A stretch of 64,000 nucleotides of DNA. It comes from Pseudooceanicola sp. GTDB lineage: Bacteria > Pseudomonadota > Alphaproteobacteria > Rhodobacterales > Rhodobacteraceae. Each line of letters begins with the position of its first letter. Positions within the stretch are counted from its first letter, which is position 1. Under the pieces are notes generated by a model. The model was given only the letters and a program-made list of their open reading frames with translations, had not been told where the DNA came from and made no database searches. The stretch lies in contig NZ_JARGNH010000006.1 in NCBI RefSeq assembly GCF_029213205.1, positions 114,143 through 178,142 of the forward strand, given 5' to 3'. Below, piece by piece: positions 61,995 to 64,000 of the stretch. The position numbers were made by a program, and so were the translations under genes.

Positions 61995-63950
61995 ATGCGG
62001 ATCATTCGCAGACTTGCGCTGGCAATATTCGCCGTGGTCGTGGTGGCTGTCGGGGCATTGTTCTTTTTGCCCGGTGAGCGGATCGCGCAGATTGCCGCCG
62101 ACCAGATCGAGGCGCGCACTGGGCGCGCGGTGCTGTTTTCGGGCGAGACCGAAGTCACCTGGTGGCCGGTGCTGGGGGTGCGCACCGGCGCGGTGCAGGT
62201 CGCCAATGCCGATTGGTCGAAGAACGGGCCGATGTTCCGGGCCGAGGCGCTGACCATCGGGGTTGACGCAAGCGCGCTGATCTCGGGCAATATCCGGGTC
62301 AAGGAAGTGCTGGCGACCAAGCCCGAGATCCTGCTGGAACGCAGCGCCGATGGCCGCGCCAACTGGCAGATCGGCAGCGCGAAACCCGATGAAAAAAGTG
62401 GTGCAGAGCCCGCGCCCGAGCCGGAGGCCGAGTCAGAGGCCCAGGCGTTTCAACTGGACCGTGCCCGGATCACCGGCGCGGCGCTGCATCTGATCGACGC
62501 GCAGTCGGGCACAAGGCAAAGCTTTGACAATGTGGACATTTCTCTGGACTGGCCAGAGGCCTCGGGGCCGGTTGACCTGAAACTGGTGCTGCGTCCTGCC
62601 GGGCAGGATGTGCAGGTCGACGGGCAAATCTCCGATGTCACGGCGCTGATCGCGGGCGAGGTCTCGGGGGTGACGATGCAGGCCACGACCGGTGGCGGCA
62701 CGCTCAGCTTTGCCGGTCGGGCCGGCAGCGCGCCCGAAGCACAGGGCCAGATCACGGCGGATCTGAGCGACAGCGCGGCCTTTCTGGCGGCGCTGGGTGT
62801 GGCCGGGGTAGAGGTCCCAAAGGGGCTGGGCCAGCAGGCCAAGTTCAGCGGCGATGTTACCCTGACCCGCGAATCGAAATTGTCTCTGCGCGACGCCAAG
62901 GCGGCGCTGGATGGCAATCAGCTGACCCTGGCGGCGGATGCGACGCTGTCGGGCAAGCCAGTGGTAAAGGCGCAGATCGTCGCCGGGGCGCTGGACCTGT
63001 CCGGGCTGTCGTCGGGCGGCACGGCCGCCTCTGGCGACGCGGCCGCGGCACCGGGCTGGTCGACCGCGCCGATCGACGCCTCGGCCTTGGGGCTGTTTGA
63101 CGGCGAAATCTCGCTCAGCGCCGAAAGCCTGAAAGTCGCCGACCTTTCCTTTGGCAAGCTGGGGCTGGTGACCACGGTTGAGCGGTCGCGCGCGGTCACG
63201 GTGATCCGCGAGGCCTCGGGCTTTGGTGGCGGGCTGACCGGGCAGGTGGTGGTCAACAACCGGGCCGGCCTGTCGACGGCGGGCGAGTTGAGCGCGGAAA
63301 ATGTCGACCTGCAGCAATTGCTGAGCGAGCTGGCCGGGATCGACCGGTTCACCGGCACTGGCGGTGCCCGGCTGAAATTCCTGGCCTCGGGCCCGTCGAT
63401 GGCGGCGCTGATGAATTCGCTCTCCGGTGACGGCGACCTGCAGACCGGGCGCGGCACCATCAAGGGCATTGATCTGGACAAGCTGTTCCGCACCGGTCTG
63501 GGCACTGGCGGCACCACGATCTTTGACAAGATCAGCGCGACGTTTACCATCGCTGACGGCGATCTCGTCAACCGGGATCTGGCGATGGCGCTGGCCTCGA
63601 TCACCGCCAGCGGCGATGGCCGGATCGGGCTGGGCAAGCAGGATATCGACTACCTGTTCACCCCGATCTCGCTCAAGGCGCGGGACGGGCGCGGCATCGC
63701 GGTGCCGGTGCGGATCAAGGGACCCTGGGCCTCGCCACAGATTCTGCCGGATCTGGAAAAAGCGATTGATCTGAACCTGGCCGATGAAAAGAAGGCGCTT
63801 GAGGACAAGGCGCGCGCCAAGATCGACGAGAATCTGTCAGACAAGCTGGGCGTTGAAAAGCAGGAAGGCGAAAGCACCGAGGACGCGCTGAAGCGCAAGG
63901 CCGAGGAAGAGGTGCTCAAGGGGCTGGGCAAATTGCTCGGCGGCAACTAA
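61995..63950 (+). CDS. AsmA-family protein
   Basis: A 651-residue inner-membrane-anchored envelope protein. One N-terminal membrane helix at about 6-28 (RLALAIFAVVVVAVGALFFL), then the AsmA N-domain (RIAQIAADQIEARTGRAVLFSGETEVTWWPVLGVRTGAVQVANADW), long beta-rich repeats, and the C-terminal AsmA block (GVDASALISGNIRVKEV; GDGRIGLGKQDIDYLFTPISL; ADEKKALEDKARAKIDENL). AsmA proteins influence outer-membrane lipid supply. Complete in the window; the last 50 bases carry nothing. Confidence 0.9.
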   Translation: MRIIRRLALAIFAVVVVAVGALFFLPGERIAQIAADQIEARTGRAVLFSGETEVTWWPVLGVRTGAVQVANADWSKNGPMFRAEALTIGVDASALISGNIRVKEVLATKPEILLERSADGRANWQIGSAKPDEKSGAEPAPEPEAESEAQAFQLDRARITGAALHLIDAQSGTRQSFDNVDISLDWPEASGPVDLKLVLRPAGQDVQVDGQISDVTALIAGEVSGVTMQATTGGGTLSFAGRAGSAPEAQGQITADLSDSAAFLAALGVAGVEVPKGLGQQAKFSGDVTLTRESKLSLRDAKAALDGNQLTLAADATLSGKPVVKAQIVAGALDLSGLSSGGTAASGDAAAAPGWSTAPIDASALGLFDGEISLSAESLKVADLSFGKLGLVTTVERSRAVTVIREASGFGGGLTGQVVVNNRAGLSTAGELSAENVDLQQLLSELAGIDRFTGTGGARLKFLASGPSMAALMNSLSGDGDLQTGRGTIKGIDLDKLFRTGLGTGGTTIFDKISATFTIADGDLVNRDLAMALASITASGDGRIGLGKQDIDYLFTPISLKARDGRGIAVPVRIKGPWASPQILPDLEKAIDLNLADEKKALEDKARAKIDENLSDKLGVEKQEGESTEDALKRKAEEEVLKGLGKLLGGN

Positions 63951-64000
63951 AGCGTCCCGCCTTTAACCTGCGACATATCCGGCAGCAGTGAAGTAATTCC

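Overview
The window looks like a chromosomal segment of an aerobic alphaproteobacterium of the Rhodobacteraceae (Roseobacter group). Support comes from the high G+C coding style, the pckA / chvI-chvG / hprK-rapZ-EIIA-HPr block, a divergent hemE/hemC pair, a methylsuccinyl-CoA dehydrogenase of the ethylmalonyl-CoA pathway, paired DUF6455 proteins, TRAP transport and many acyl-CoA catabolic genes. No rRNA, tRNA, CRISPR array, phage gene, transposase or integrase was recognised, so this reads as stable chromosome with accessory catabolic islets.

Layout. (1) 1-5640: cobalamin corrin-ring genes cobH, cobL, cobI, a cbiG-cobJ fusion and cobM, mostly overlapping and on the + strand. (2) 5748-6098: a small unknown protein. 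(3) 6280-14047: a candidate hydroxycinnamate uptake and degradation operon: dctPQM TRAP transporter, 3-hydroxyacyl-CoA dehydrogenase-like SDR, enoyl-CoA hydratase, MarR regulator, feruloyl-CoA synthase-like ligase and amidohydrolase, trailed by a decayed DUF3237 gene. (4) 14475-23061: housekeeping and small metabolic genes (TehA/SLAC1 channel, Trm112-like, Lon-N domain, thioredoxin/TPR, exonuclease III, RidA, mcd, TauE/SafE, DUF3859). (5) 23293-30768: pckA diverging from chvI-chvG-hprK-rapZ-EIIA-HPr and an acyltransferase, a carbon-status and envelope-sensing block. (6) 30769-41870: deaminase, histidinol-phosphatase, XRE and LysR regulators, two quinone-oxidoreductase paralogues, DUF1127, BI-1 protein, a Cys/Met PLP enzyme, a DmdB-like ligase and an IclR regulator. 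(7) 41952-48226: an acyl-CoA catabolic cluster (two ligases, two SDRs, one acyl-CoA dehydrogenase) with two sites resembling the E. coli IclR box. (8) 48396-64000: esterase, hemE/hemC, fbp-rpe, sdaA, a response regulator, a histone-deacetylase-like hydrolase, DUF167, an M48 lipoprotein, two DUF6455 proteins, ribH under an FMN riboswitch, rimO and an AsmA-family protein.

How it works together. Two catabolic islets feed acyl-CoA intermediates toward acetyl-CoA. Mcd points to acetyl-CoA assimilation by the ethylmalonyl-CoA pathway, and pckA, fbp and rpe to gluconeogenic and pentose metabolism. Non-coding signals are informative: an FMN riboswitch, several strong intrinsic terminators, a dispersed intergenic element with invariant TATTT-N10-GAAGC spacing (five clear copies, two diverged), a palindrome family AAAATTCTT/AAGAATTTT behind two genes, and palindromic operator candidates near the MarR, IclR, LysR and XRE genes. 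All functional calls come from reading sequence and motifs; no database search was run.
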